From: Benincasa hispida
Taxonomy: Eukaryota; Streptophyta; Magnoliopsida; Cucurbitales; Cucurbitaceae
Reading direction: 5' to 3'
Assembly: GCF_009727055.1 (NCBI RefSeq)
Contig: NC_052350.1
Coordinates: forward strand, 40,906,372 to 40,970,371
Length of the DNA: 64,000 nucleotides
Below the pieces are notes generated by a model. That model was not told the DNA's origin and made no database searches. It was given only the letters and a program-made list of their open reading frames with translations. Each line of letters begins with the position of its first letter. The stretch's first letter is position 1. A program made the translations under genes and the position numbers. This document shows positions 24,036-36,300 of the stretch, piece by piece.

Positions 24036-25279
24036 ACTTGGTCATAGTTGGAATATGACTTATTGTTCATTAGAGGAACAATGGTACTTAAGGAGTTAGA
24101 TGTAGCTATAGGGGTAAAACGGTAATTTTGCCCAGTTATACTTACGAGCAATTGGTGAAGGGTCATCGCACTGTTGACTGGTTATATTCAATGGACACAG
24201 AAATATATCAGTAGTGCGAAGAGTGCAACTGTCGGTCTTTAATGGAGTGACCATCAGTTAATGGATGTTCGGTAACTTAATTAAAGAGTTTAATCAATTA
24301 TCCAAGTACGATTGAAGCTTCAATCTACAAGTCCATAAGGTCCCCTCTATAGCTCAACAGGGATTATTGAGAATTAATTTTGGATTAATTTGAATTGTCC
24401 AAATTATTTGATGAAATAAATTATATATGATATAATTAATTAAATTAACTATATTTGATATAATTAATATAATGTATTTGATACATTATAATATAAAATT
24501 TATTTTGAGAGGAATTAAATATTGATTCAAATACTAATTATGAGATTCATATAATTGAACTTAGTATAAATGTGATACAATATAAAAACTATTGGTTGTG
24601 TGTTATATTTGATATCAAATAATATGTTAGTATAGATATAGATGTATGTAGATATATTACATTATAATTTATTAATTAAATTATTTTTAATTTAATTAAA
24701 GGGGGGTACAACTCTCTCCCTTAACTCTCTTAAACCACAGTCGGAAAAGAGTCAGTTCGATAGTACTCAGATGTTAGCGTATCTCGTGACAAATAGCTTA
24801 GTTTAGCGTGAGAAGTGGTGGTTTTTGGTCATCTTCTTCCTCAATTCTCTAAGGGTCAGAGGATTGTTCTACGTTTCACAAAAATCACATACAGAAGAAA
24901 AGTTCTTCTTCCTTCTTTCTCTCATCCTCTCCTCCCACTTCCAAAAAGCGTAGAGTCCACCACTCCTGCATTTTCTCATTCATTAAAAAGAATACAAGAG
25001 GTTCTCTTATGGTGGTGGCCATTTATTTTATTGGAAGTTTTTTGGAGATCGAGATCTAGAACAAAGAGTTTGTGATCTGAATCGAGGGAATTCGTGAAGA
25101 ACATTGGCTTCAAGGATAAGTTGTTTTATCCTTAATTTTCTTTTTAATTTGCATGTTGTAGAAGTGTGTTGTGATGCATAATATATCTCTATTCTGTAAA
25201 TTAAAGTTATGTGAAAAATAAAATTGGGATCGATCCTCATGTTTCCGCACAGGGATCTTCATCGATTTCCTTCGAGGAT

Positions 25280-25637
25280 TTCTTAGGTCCATTCCCAACT
25301 TTGACTCTCCAATTCTGTATCATCATTGAGGTCGACTTTTGAGGTCTGAAAATGAAGGGTTACACTTACAAAAGTTACTAAGTGTTAGTAAGTTCTTGAT
25401 AAAAAAAAATGGTAACTATATAACTATAGGAATAAAAGTTATTCTGGAGATAGTATGTAGTCAAGAATGTTTTGTTTTAATGAAGGAGTATTTGACTACC
25501 CCTCGGTAGCATCTATTCTGACTCACTAAAGTATCGTTGCAAATAAATAATGAAATTTGGGTACATTATTATTTTTTCTAAAACTAAAATTGGTTTTAAA
25601 AGTAATTTACTAATTAGAATTTGTTTATAATTTCAGC
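25280..25637 (+). other. copia 2 leader, last part
   Basis: About 360 bp of non-coding sequence between the B LTR and the gag start. 'aatttcagc' precedes the ATG. Confidence 0.45.
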
Positions 25638-25693
25638 ATGTTGAATTCTTCCATATTACACGCTTCCAATATGTTTAACGGTTAAGATTATTT
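25638..25693 (+). pseudogene. copia 2 gag, first codons
   Basis: ATG at 25638 gives MLNSSILHASNMFNG, then a stop and DYF, like the copia gag start (..MFxxxKLNGxNYSTWKSN..). The frame is cut at 25693 by the family A insertion and continues at 30118 with STWKSNINVILV. Joining across the insertion with one copy of the target duplication keeps the frame. Confidence 0.7.
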
Positions 25694-26863
25694 TGAAGGA
25701 ACTCTTATACAAGAGTACCTCTGAGCGGAAGCGGATCGTTCCAAACTCATTGTGACAGAATTACCGCATTTACATTCTAACAGAATATATATGCAATAAA
25801 CAACAAATTATCAGCATGCTTTTAAAAACTAAACAATAAGAGAACGAATACATACCAATTGAAGACTCTTCTTCAGCAAAACTCATTCTCCTCCAAGGAA
25901 CTGCTTCTCTCGCTCTCACTAGAACGTCCAAGCAATCGTTCACCAAAACATCGGCCGTCTACCTATGAATAACCTTCACACGAACACAGCAATGGGGATG
26001 ACACCAGCACTTAGAACCCTCAGTATTCTCAGTGTGAGAATCCAAGAGGTGTGGGCTCTGTTAGATTTGGTAAGAGGGAAGGAGGAAACGAAGATCATAT
26101 ACCACGACCAAGCAAGTGGGAGAATATCGGGTCTATCGTATAGGCAATACTTGATCGTTTAAGAAGCGGTACATGATCGTTTAGTAAATAGGTTGTGATC
26201 GTATAGACGATCGTTTAGTAAACACTCGGGCGCGCGATCGTTTAGGAAAGAGCTAGACGATCATTTAACAAATCCTATGCGGTCGTTTAGAAAAAGGCAC
26301 GCGTGTATACGATCGTGTAGAAACTTTGAGCTATCGTGTAGGCTCTTGGTTTACTATGCAATAGGCAGTATACAACTCGTGAGCGAATTCTCTAATCTCT
26401 TTGCAAAATGAAAACAATTATCATTTTATTCCTCAGTTACAAAAACTGAATCAAACCTCCCACTATCACATGGTTTCGGAGAAAACGCCAGCACAATTAT
26501 CCCATAATTTTTCAATTAAAAATAATAAATATAATCATATTATATTCATTAACCTATGGTTTAATATCACATATCAACCATAGTGTTTTCTCCTCCACTA
26601 GATATAAATCATATCCATTTTCCTCCAAATAATATATCTCATACATAATGTCAATCATATCATATATAATTAACCAGTTCAATCATATCATATACAATCG
26701 AACTCCCTCTTGCAAATTTGAACATTTCAAACTGGCTCAAAAAATTGATTCTCAACTTAAATCCATTGAGCTACCAAGGGGACGTTATGGACTTATGGCT
26801 CAAAGCTCTAACGGTACGTGAATAGTTGACTAAACTCTTTAGCCACGAGATCCACCATTCATT

Positions 26864-29099
26864 TATTGGGATTGGTGTCCTAATTCTCTCGGAGTCTCGT
26901 TGTTTTGTAAAGATACACATTGTTCAATGAATAAAATAAGTGTTATTTAATTATGGCATTTACTCATATCCAATAAACAAATCTCCTTAGTTATCTTATG
27001 TGAACTTAAGCATGTATATGTGATATACAAGTGGATCATGTCTTAAGTGATAACCTAAATCCGTCTGTAGTATAAGAATTAAGGTGGGATACCTGATCCT
27101 AATGACACTATGGATACGGCCTGCTTTGTAGAGGTTTGCAAGTATTATAAACTACTATAGATGGTAGATCCTGACCATTCGTGTGGAGATGTGGAGCGGG
27201 GGTGTCCTATACAAAGAGTGTGTATAAGACCTAGACCACGAGATGACTAGACTCTGTATATAACGTCGTTGATACTAGACACTTGCATCTCACCTAAACG
27301 ACCATAGATGACACGACCTCAATCCTAAGTGTTTTGTGAACTCCTGCCATTGAGGGCGGTCCTTTGATTAGTATCGATGAGAGTGGCTAGATTGCCAACT
27401 CAACATGCTTACCTTTTTAGGGACTTGTCTGATTTGGGAGTTGGAGACTCAATCCCCAATATGGAATTCACTTCTTTCCCAAAGCAGGGATAAGTAGAGA
27501 GATTGCTTCCTTAAGGGCTGATTTCGGAGCTTGAACATAGTGGCCACAGCTTCTCTTTGGAAGAGAAGACTCAGTCATAGTAGGACTATGATTTATGTTC
27601 ATTAGAGGGATCAGTGGTACTTAAGGAGACAGATGTAACTATAAGGGCATAACGGTTATTGGCCCAGTTGTACTTACGAGCGATCTGTAAAGGGTTGTCG
27701 TACTGCTGATTGGTTAAAATGGACACATAATAGATCTGTAGTGAGGAGAGTTTAGTTGTCGATCTTTAGTGGAATGCCTGGCAGTTAACGGATGGTGGAT
27801 CCCATGACTAAAGAGTTTAGTCAGTTATTCACGTACCATTGGAGCTTTGGATCTACAGGTCCATGAGGTCCCTTGGTAGCTTGGATTCTGTTGAGGATTA
27901 GTTCTTGGTGTTGATTTGAAATGTTCAAATTGACAAGAGGTATTTTAATTATATATGATATAATCGGTATGATGTATAAGATACATCTAGTGGAGGATTG
28001 ATGTAAATGAGATTTATATTAAGTACCATAGAATAGAAAAAGAACTATGATTTATATGTTTCATGAGAAGAAATATTAAAACTATAGGTTCTAAATATAA
28101 TATGATAAGTTGGTTATCATTTATGTTTATAATAATATTAATTATTAGAAATATTTTTTCTTTTAAATAACCAAAGTAGTGGGTGGTTATTGGATCATGG
28201 TAATCGTGAGTTTAAAAGTAAAATAGTTTCTTATTTTGAAAAATAAGTTTTACAAAAGTTTGAAAAGAATTTTTGAGTTTTCTCTCCGTGAAAAGAAACT
28301 CACGAAGTTGTCAAGTAAATGCAGATTTACTAAACGATGGTTGGGCGAGCTAAACAATTGTGCAGGTGCAAGCTAAACGATCGTGTAATATTTATTAAAT
28401 GATCGCATAGCTTTGCTAGACAATTACTGGCCCAAGGTAAACGATCGTATAGAGTCTGTACGCGACAGACCGAGCTAGACGATAGAGCTAAACGATCGCA
28501 TAGCTTTTGCTAGACGATTGCATAGTTTTATCTAAACGATTGGGCATCAACCTATACGATAGGTCTCACCCATCTCCCACTTGCCCAGTTGTGTACGAGA
28601 TCGTTGTTTCCTCCATTTGTCTGCCTCATACTAAGTCCGAACAGAGCCCACCCTCTGGATTCTCACACCGAGAATACCAAGGTCGCCTTATTGGTGGTGT
28701 TAGACTCAACTCGGCTCCATTGAGGTTTTTCGAAGGCCGTTCATGGTGCTGTAGAGGTCAATCGCTGTTGCGAAGAAGTTCGTGTTGCGGAGGAGATTGT
28801 GACCGAGGAGATCGTTGAGGACGAACGTAAAGTGTTCGTGCAGTGTTGTGGTCGTGTAGATCGAGCGCTCGTGGTTGCTGTTGTTCGATCAGAGTTGCAC
28901 ATCGGAGCGTGGAGATGCTTTTGCCGATGTTTGTTTAGAGTTTGATCTCTAGTCTTTTTTATTTTACATGCTGTAATTTCTGTATGAATTGCATAACCGT
29001 TTGTTGAAGTCGACTGTAAATGATTTGTTGATTCATGATTGTAATTTGGAATAGTCTTGCTTCCACTGCTCACAGAAATCCCGATTCCGATTTCCTTCA
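26864..29099 (+). mobile_element. family A solo LTR inserted in a minus-strand A LTR
   Basis: A 2236-bp plus-strand A LTR (TATTGGGATTGG..TTTCCTTCA, with TG mutated to TA) flanked by TCATT (26859-26863) / CCATT (29100-29104). About eleven degenerate 'taaacgatcg' units occur at 28330-28560. The frames at 28507-29320 are not genes. Confidence 0.78.
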
Positions 29100-29407
29100 C
29101 CATTACGATTCCGATTTTCTTCATTCTTCTCACTACAGATATATTTCCGTGTTCATCGGATATAACCAATCAACAGTATGATAACCCTTCACAGATGCTC
29201 ATAAGTACAATTGGGCCAATTTACCGTTTTGCTCCTGTAGTTACATCTAACTCCTTAAGTACCAATGATCCCTTTAATGAACAATACAACATAGACCTAC
29301 TATGTGTGGACACCTTTTAGGCCATGAGAAGGTGTGTGGTGTCACATCATTCAAGCCCCGGGATCAACCCTTAAGGAAGCAATCTATTTACTTACCCCTA
29401 CTTTGGG

Positions 29408-29541
29408 GAAGGAGTGAATTCCATCTTGTGTAGCTGAGTTCTCAACTCCCAAATCAGACGAATCCCTTGCTTCGAGGAAGGAATGAATTTCATCTTGTGT
29501 ATTTGAGTTCTCAGCTCCCAAATTAGACGAATCCCCAAAGT
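29408..29541. repeat. 68-bp tandem duplication in the A LTR
   Basis: Two neighbouring copies of a segment with 'gaatgaattYcatcttgtgt' and 'cccaaatYagacgaatccc'; other A LTRs have one. Confidence 0.65.
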
Positions 29542-30117
29542 GGTAGGTTTGAGTCGGCGATCTGACCACTCGCACCCATGCAAATCAAAGGACCGCCCTC
29601 AAAGACAGGAGTTCCCAACTCAATCAGGATTGAGGTCATGTTACCTATGGTCATCCTAGTGAAGTGAAGTCTCTGCCATGAACGGCGTTATATAACGAGA
29701 CTATAACACTTTGTGGTCCGGTCTTATACAAACTCTTTTGTATAGGATGCCTCCACTCCCATATCTTCACATGAATGATCAAGATCAGACCATCTGTAGC
29801 AAGTCACAAAACTTGTAACTATAAAACGGGTCGCATCCGTAGCGTTACCAGGATAAGGTTTCTCTCCTATATTCATATACTACAGACCATTTTGATTATC
29901 ACTTAAGATATGATCCACTTGTATATCTCCACATACATGCTTAAGTTACAAACGACAACCAGGGATTTTAGTTTATTGGTTTGTGATAAAGCAAATAAAA
30001 CATCCAATGTTCATAGACAAAAGTGAAGAAAATATCATATATTATACATCACAAGCGTTTGTTCAAAAATGTATTTACAAACTACAGGACACGAGAGTTT
30101 AGGGCATCATCCTCAAC

Positions 30118-30579
30118 TATTCAACTTGGAAATCGAACATAAATGTAATACTAGTGAATGATGATTTAGAATTTGTTTTAGCAAAGGAATGTTCTTAATC
30201 TCCCAGTTCATCAACAAACCAAAAAGTTTGGAATACATATGACAGATGGACTAAAGAAAATAAAAAGGCCTAAATCCTTATCTTAGCAAATATATCCGAT
30301 ATACTAGCTAAGAAATTTGAGAACATGGCTTCTACCAAAGAAATCATGGATTCGTTACAGACATTGTTTAGTCAATATGTCAGAAACAATATTCTCAAAG
30401 AAGTTTATAACTATGACATAAAAGATAGAACCTCTGTTAATGAACTAGTTCTGGATATGTTAGAAGTAATAAACACGAATGTCATAGATGAAGAAACACA
30501 TAAAGCACAACAAAGTAAATATGGTTTACTCGTCACTAAGACATGTTTAGTGGAAAATGATAAGTTAACTGGATATTAG
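30118..30579 (+). pseudogene. copia 2 gag, remainder
   Basis: Continues gag with STWKSNINVILVNDDLEFVL, then after stops and a frame change MASTKEIMDSLQTLFSQYVRN, a well-known copia gag motif (MATAKEIMDSLxxMFGQ). The zinc knuckle is missing or decayed; the frame runs on quickly into the protease part. Confidence 0.75.
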
Positions 30580-30960
30580 ATTCAGGTGCCGCTAATCATA
30601 TCTGTGCTTTTGCTCAGGAAACTAGTTCCTGGAGACTGCTTACAGAAGGTAAAACAACCTTTAAGGTAGGGATCGAGGAGGTTGTTTCAGCTAAAGCAGT
30701 GGGAGATATGAAGTTATTTCTTGAAGATAGATTCATTTTACTTGAAAATGTTTATTACATTCCTTCCATAAGAAGGAATTTAATATCTATTTCATGTTTG
30801 TTAGAATAGAAGTATAAAATTGTTTTTGAATATAATGAAGTATTCAGTATCTCAAAAGGTATTAAAATATGTTCTGCAAAACTGGAAAATAACTTATATG
30901 TATTAAAATCAACTGAGGTAAAAGTTGTTTTAAATATAAAGATGTTTAAAACAACTGAAA
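30580..30960 (+). pseudogene. copia 2 protease, broken
   Basis: Translation shows LDSGATNHIC with the aspartic protease DSGAT motif intact, then NVYYIPSIRRNLISISCL, typical of copia. A stop follows near 30809. Confidence 0.75.
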
Positions 30961-31880
30961 CTCAAAACAAGAAACGTGAAATTTCTCCAAACACCTATCT
31001 TTGGGACTTAAGATTAGGTCACATCAATCTCAATAGGATTGGGAGATTGGTTAAGAGTGGACTTCTAAATCAGTTAGAAGATAATTCTCTACCACCATAT
31101 GAGTCTTGTCTTAAGGGTAAAATGACCAAAAGATCTTTTACAAGAAAATATCTTAGAGCCAAAGAACCCTTAGAGCTAGTACATTCAAACCTCTGTGGTC
31201 CGAAGAATGTTAAAGTACAAGGAGGGTATGAATATTTCATCAGCTTTACAGAAGATTATTCTATATATGGCTATATTTACCTAATGCGTCATAAGTCCAA
31301 AACATTTGAATAGTTCAAGAAATATAAGGCAGAGGTTGAAAACCAATTAGGTAAAAAGATTAAAACACTCTGATCAGATCGAGGTGGTGAGTATATGGAC
31401 TTGAAATTCTAGGACTATTTGATAGAACACGAAATTTAATCTAAACTCACAGCACCTGGTACACCTCAACAGAATGGTGTAGCGGAAAGAAGAAATAGAA
31501 CCATGTTAGACATGGTTCGTTCAATGGTAAGTTATACTTAGTTGCATAGTTCTTTTTGGGGAAATGTAGTACAAATGGTAGTTTATATTTTGAACATAGT
31601 TCCCTCAAAAAGTGTTTCAAACACCATACGAGTTATGGAGATGATGTAAAGGTAGTTTACGTCACTTCAGGATTTGGGAATCCCCAACACATGTGTTGGT
31701 GCAGAATCCAAAGAAATTAGAATGTTGTTAGAAAATATGCCTATTTGGAGGTTATCCTGAAGAGACAAAGGGTGGTTATTTCTATGATCCTCAGGAAGAT
31801 AAAGTATTTGTATCGACAAATGCAACATTCCTCTAGGAGGATCACATAAAGAATCATCAACCTCACAGTAAGCTAGTATT
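30942..31880 (+). pseudogene. copia 2 integrase, broken
   Basis: 30942-31313 holds the pre-integrase motif (LWDLRLGHINLNRIGRL) and the finger (CLKGKMTKRSF, LVHSNLCGP). The core goes on with SDRGGEYMDLKF and [23 protein letters not shown] around 31370-31530, after a stop at 31311. Further stops lie at 31371 and 31411. Copia order is kept. Confidence 0.82.
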
Positions 31881-31887
31881 AAGTGAG

Positions 31888-32900
31888 ATGTCTAGAGAAA
31901 ATACAGATAAATCGACAAGAGTTGTTGATCAAGCTGGTCCTTCAACAAGAGTTGTTGATGAAACTGATACTTCACATCCTTCTCAAGAGTTGAGAATTCC
32001 TCAACATAATGAAAGGGTTGTTCATCATCCTGACCATTACATGGGTTTAACGAAAACTCAAATCGTCATACCTGATGATGGCTCAGAGGATCTATTGAAT
32101 TTTAACCAAGCAATGGAAGATGTGGATAGGGACCAATGGATAAAAGGCATGAATCTTAAAATGGAGTCAATATACTTCAATTCAGTCTGGGAACTTATAG
32201 ATTAACCAGAAGGGGTAAAACCTATTGGTTGCAAATGGATTTACAAGAGAAAACGAGATCAAGCTAGTAAGGTACAAACTTACAAAGCTAGACTTGTGTA
32301 AAAGAGTTTACCCAAAAAGAGGGGTGGACTATGAAGAAACCTTCTCTCCAGTTACCATGATCAAGTCAATTAGAATACTCTTGTCCATTGCTGCTTTTTA
32401 TGATTTTGAAATCTGGCAAATGGATGTTAAGATAGCTTTTCTGAATGACTATCTTGAAGAGAGTATCTATATGTCTCAACTAGAGGGGTTTATAGAACAG
32501 GGTCAAGAGCAAAAGGTTTACAAGCTTAAAAGATCCATTTATGGGTTGAAACAAACGTCTCAGTCCTGGAATATGAGGTTTGACACTACGATGAAATCTT
32601 ATGGCTTTGAACATAATGTTGACGAACCTTGTATTTCTAAGAAGATTGTCAATAAAACTATAGCTATTCTGGTTTTATATGTTTCAGAAACCACATCATT
32701 AGCAATATATCCTTCTCATTGGGAATGAGATAGGATTCCTTGTTGACGATAAGAGATGGCTAACATCACAATTCCAAATAAAAGATTTGGGAGATGTGCA
32801 GTATGTTCTTGGGATCCAAATAGTTTGAAACCACAAGAACAAAACATTAGCATTATCTCAGGCATCTTATATAGACAAAATATTGTCTAGATATAAAATG
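31888..32900 (+). pseudogene. copia 2 reverse transcriptase, broken active site
   Basis: 31888-32205 is the linker (SRENTDKSTRVVDQAGPSTR, DQWIKGMNLKMESIYFNSVW). 32225-32728 has the RT core: DYEETFSPVTMIKSIRILL, WQMDVKIAFLNDYLEE, YKLKRSIYGLKQTSQSW. At the catalytic box the frame reads LYVSETTSLA instead of LYVDDILL. About 20 bases of foreign sequence appear to replace the codons for the two catalytic aspartates and to shift the frame. Downstream, IGNEIGF- and FQIKDLGDVQYVLGIQI-type sequence follows in another frame. Confidence 0.82.
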
Positions 32901-33219
32901 CAAAATTCCAAGAGGGGTATGTTACCTTTCAGACATGAAATTCATTTGTCTAGGGAACAGTGTCCTAAGACACCCCAAGAGGTTGAGGTTATGAAACGAA
33001 TTCCTTATGCATCAATGAAAGTTTAATGTATGTCTTGTTGTGTACACGCCTTGACATATATGCAATTGAAATTGTCAGCAAATATCAGTCCAATCCTGGA
33101 TATGATCATTGAATTGTCGTTAAAAACATCTTCAAATATCTTCGAAGAACGAGGGACTATATGCTCATGTATGGTGCTAAGGATCTAATCCTTACTGGAT
33201 ATACTGATTTTGACTTCTA

Positions 33220-33664
33220 GACCGATGTGGATTCGAGGAAAACAACTTTGGGGTCAATATTCACATTGAATGGAAGAGCTATAATATGGAGGAGTATAAA
33301 ACAAAGTTGTATTGTTGATTCCACCATGGAAACGAAGTATGTAGTTACGTGCGAGGCAGCCAAGGAGGCAGTATGGCTTAGAAAGTTCTTGACCGATTTG
33401 GAAATGATTCCAAATATGCACCTACCAATAACCCTCTATTGTGATAACAGTGGAGCTATTGCAAATTCTAAAGAACCTAAAAGCCATAAGCGCGAAAAAC
33501 ACATCGAGCGCATGTACCATCTTATCAGAGAGATAGTACATCAAGGAGACATGACCGTCACGCAGATAGCCTCAGATGGCAACTTAGTTGATCCATTTAG
33601 AAAGGATCTCCCGGCTAAACTGTCCGACGGTCACCTAGTGGGACTAAGACTACGAGACATATAA
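33220..33664 (+). pseudogene. copia 2 RNase H
   Basis: 33227-33664 is open and reads DSRKTTLGSIFTLNGRAIIW, STMETKYVVTCEAAKEAVWL, ITLYCDNSGAIANSKEP and HIERMYHLIREIV, all copia RNase H landmarks, ending shortly before the 3' LTR. The tail 'agtccaagtgagagt' at 33781-33795 lies where the purine tract is expected. Confidence 0.85.
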
Positions 33665-34342
33665 ATCTAGGGTAAGTGAGAGAAATACTGGGTATCTAAT
33701 TGATGCCCTAGTTTATTGTATTTATTCTCTCATACTCAACATTATATATATTTATATATATGTAAATCCATTGAAGTTTTAGTCCAAGTGAGAGTTTGTT
33801 GGGTTGTATGTCCTAAAAACTCACAGTTTGTAATATTAAACATATTCTATTTTACAATAAGATGTTATTGACGTTTATTCAATAAAACTGTTATTGAATA
33901 TATAAATTGCACTTGTAAAGACTAAATCCAATAACCTAAGATCCATGGCTATTACATGAATGCTTGGACTTTATGTGGAGATATAAGAATAGATCAAGTT
34001 TGAGTAGATAGCCAAAATGGTCTATAGTATACGAATAAGATTGGGTACCTTATTCTAGTAACACTATTAGATGCGACCCACTTTGTATTTAGTACAAACC
34101 ATGTGATCTTGAATCTTTCATGTGGAGACATGCAAGTGGAGATGTCCTATGAAAAGAGTTTGTATAAGACCAGATCAAGAAATAAAGTCATTTTTAGTTT
34201 ATACACACAATTTACTGTTTAAGACTAACTATTTCAAAGCAATGACCTAGGTAACTCGACCTTAATCCTGAGCTAACTATAAACTTCTGTTTATTTGGGA
34301 TTATCCTTAAATTTACATAGGTGAAGGTTGGCTCAATGGCCC

Positions 34343-36018
34343 TGATAACGGGCAGAAATGCACGTTATTACAGCACAAATTCATAAAATAATGTAGGATT
34401 GCGATGATAAAAATATACAATATTTCCTCTAAAAGCATTAAGTTCACAATATTGCGATCGCATGCGTCCATCGCATTAAAATAGCTAACTTATGTATTTT
34501 TGTGCAGAAAATGCGTTAACGCAAGGCGGAAATGTGATCCACAGAAATTAACGTCCGAGCACATTAAAAGATTGCATTGACGCAAGGCTATGCGATCATT
34601 TGCGCTCGCGAATATCTGCTTAAGAATGTTGCCACATAGAGCTGGCGCATTTGGGCGAAAAACATAATAAATCACGATGGCACAGAAAGCTGATGACAGT
34701 CGATTCTGAATTAAGTTGACAAGCCGTTAATGATCTACTGTAGAAAGTACACTCAACTTTTCGGTGACAAATATTCGGCGTATCAAACAGAGAATTAATG
34801 TCATCCCATCAGTGCAATCATAAGAGAGAAGAAGTCTTTCACCCCGAAGCTCTATAAATACCAAAGGCCACCTTCAGTGAAGGAGTTCGTTCAGTTAGAT
34901 AATTTTTCCTATAGATAGAAGTAGCCTTGCTCATAGTTTTCTTTACTTAGAAGGCAGAAGTGAGTGAATGGAGATTATATCGAGAGATCGTTTCGGTGAA
35001 CTCGAAAGAGTGCCGGAAGCGTCGAAACCAGAGAGAGGGCCAACTCTTGCAGAAGCAAGAACATCTTTTGAGCAAAATAGTGATAACAATGTAAAAGTCT
35101 TGGGAAGCAAGGAATTTCTACCAAGCTCTCTACCCTTATTCTCCATTGTCATTTTGTACTCTGAACTTACTTATATAAATGGAAATTACATCTTTATATT
35201 TGTTCACTCTCTGTACATTACGCATGAGTAGCTAAATTTGTCGAATGGGTTGAGAAACACTTAGCTAGCATAACTGGGGATCTTCATTCTATGCGATTAT
35301 CTTATATTATGTATGCGTCATTCGTCCATTAGAGATACTCGGGAGGGTAGTCTAAGGATAGAATCTAGGCTTGAAAAAGTCAGATTAGAATCTAGGCTCG
35401 GGAGAGTCAGATTAGAAACACATAATCAAGAGATAGAAGCTTAGGAATAAGCTCTGTTTGCTATTAACGCATCACATGCACCCTAAAGATAGGTTATGAT
35501 TGTATGCAGTCACCTTGTCCTTGTGTGCATCTTGCATCATCGCATAGGCAAGAAGTAGAGACTTAGGAATAAGCTCTATAGACACTATCGCATTCATCGC
35601 ATGCGTCCTAAAATTAGGAGCCACCACATTTGCATTGGAAAATGATTCGCTGTCGCATGAGTGTAGCATGATCGCATAGTTTGACGCATTCTCGGGAAAC
35701 GCTAGCTAAAGACCTTCTCAACCTGTTCCACCGCATACTCAGTGTATCTGTCGCATAATCACTCTTATCTCAAATCTACCGCATACTTTTTATACTGTAA
35801 GCAACAAACCAACCAACTCCTTGAATTATTTGTTACCGCAAAGTAATCTAAAAATTACCATCGCATATTGTTTTCCTTAGTCCCTGAGTTCGACCCTAGG
35901 CTTACGAGGAAACTCAGTAGGATTTATACTTGGGTCTTGCTGAGAAAATTTGTTTGCACAACGTATTTTCCACCAACGCATTCCACTTCATTATTTCATC
36001 GCATAAAATAATGCATCA
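34343..36018 (+). mobile_element. solo LTR, TGAT...ATCA family, copy 2
   Basis: A 1676-bp sequence, TGATAACGGGCAG..ATGCATCA, flanked by GGCCC (34338-34342) / AGCCC (36019-36023). The 5' LTR of copia 2 lacks it at the matching place ('caacagcgccggcttaac'), which confirms the insertion point. It is the reverse complement of 18119-19801. Confidence 0.82.
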
Positions 36019-36300
36019 AGCCCCGACTCAATAAGCATCCCATTTCAGGGGTAAGACTGGGTAAATAGTTGTGAGCATAGGGTGCAAAAAGGAATTCACT
36101 CCTATCCACTTTTAGGGATAGTAGAGAGGTTATTCTCTTAAGTACTGGCTTGGGATGGATTCAGTTTGGTGATTAGATCACAAACCAGTTGTTCATTATA
36201 GGATTAACGGGACTTAAGAAACAAGATGTAATCTCGAGGGTAATAACAGCATGTGACCCAGTCGTTATTACGAACCACCTGTGAAGGACAACTTACTAAT

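Larger units (their letters stand above)
20711..25274 (+). mobile_element. family B solo LTR, split by family A
   Basis: Flanked by a perfect 5-bp duplication AGGAT (20706-20710 and 25275-25279). The B parts are 20711-21412 and 24041-25274, about 1.94 kb together. The start TATTAAGATTGGTGTCC and end TTTCCTTCG look like mutated TG..CA ends. It is related to the LTRs of family A and copia 2. No internal retroelement genes, so it is a solo LTR left by LTR-LTR recombination. Confidence 0.82.
25694..30117 (-). mobile_element. family A solo LTR, minus strand, split by another A LTR
   Basis: Inserted in copia 2 gag with duplication TATTT (25689-25693) / TATTC (30118-30122). Its two parts, 25694-26863 and 29105-30117, add up to about 2.18 kb, the length of the other A LTRs. 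It carries many 'cgatcgttta' words at 26150-26340 and a 68-bp tandem duplication at 29408-29541. The frames at 29384-29583 and 25965-26162 are LTR sequence. Confidence 0.8.

Noticed and set aside
28507..29169. Frames of 103 and 142 residues on opposite strands
   Set aside because: Both lie in the family A LTR. The other A copies do not keep them open, and their composition follows the CGATCG and GTCGT words.
29384..29583. Protein-level repeat in a 63-residue frame
   Set aside because: It is a 68-bp DNA tandem duplication in an LTR read by chance in an open frame.
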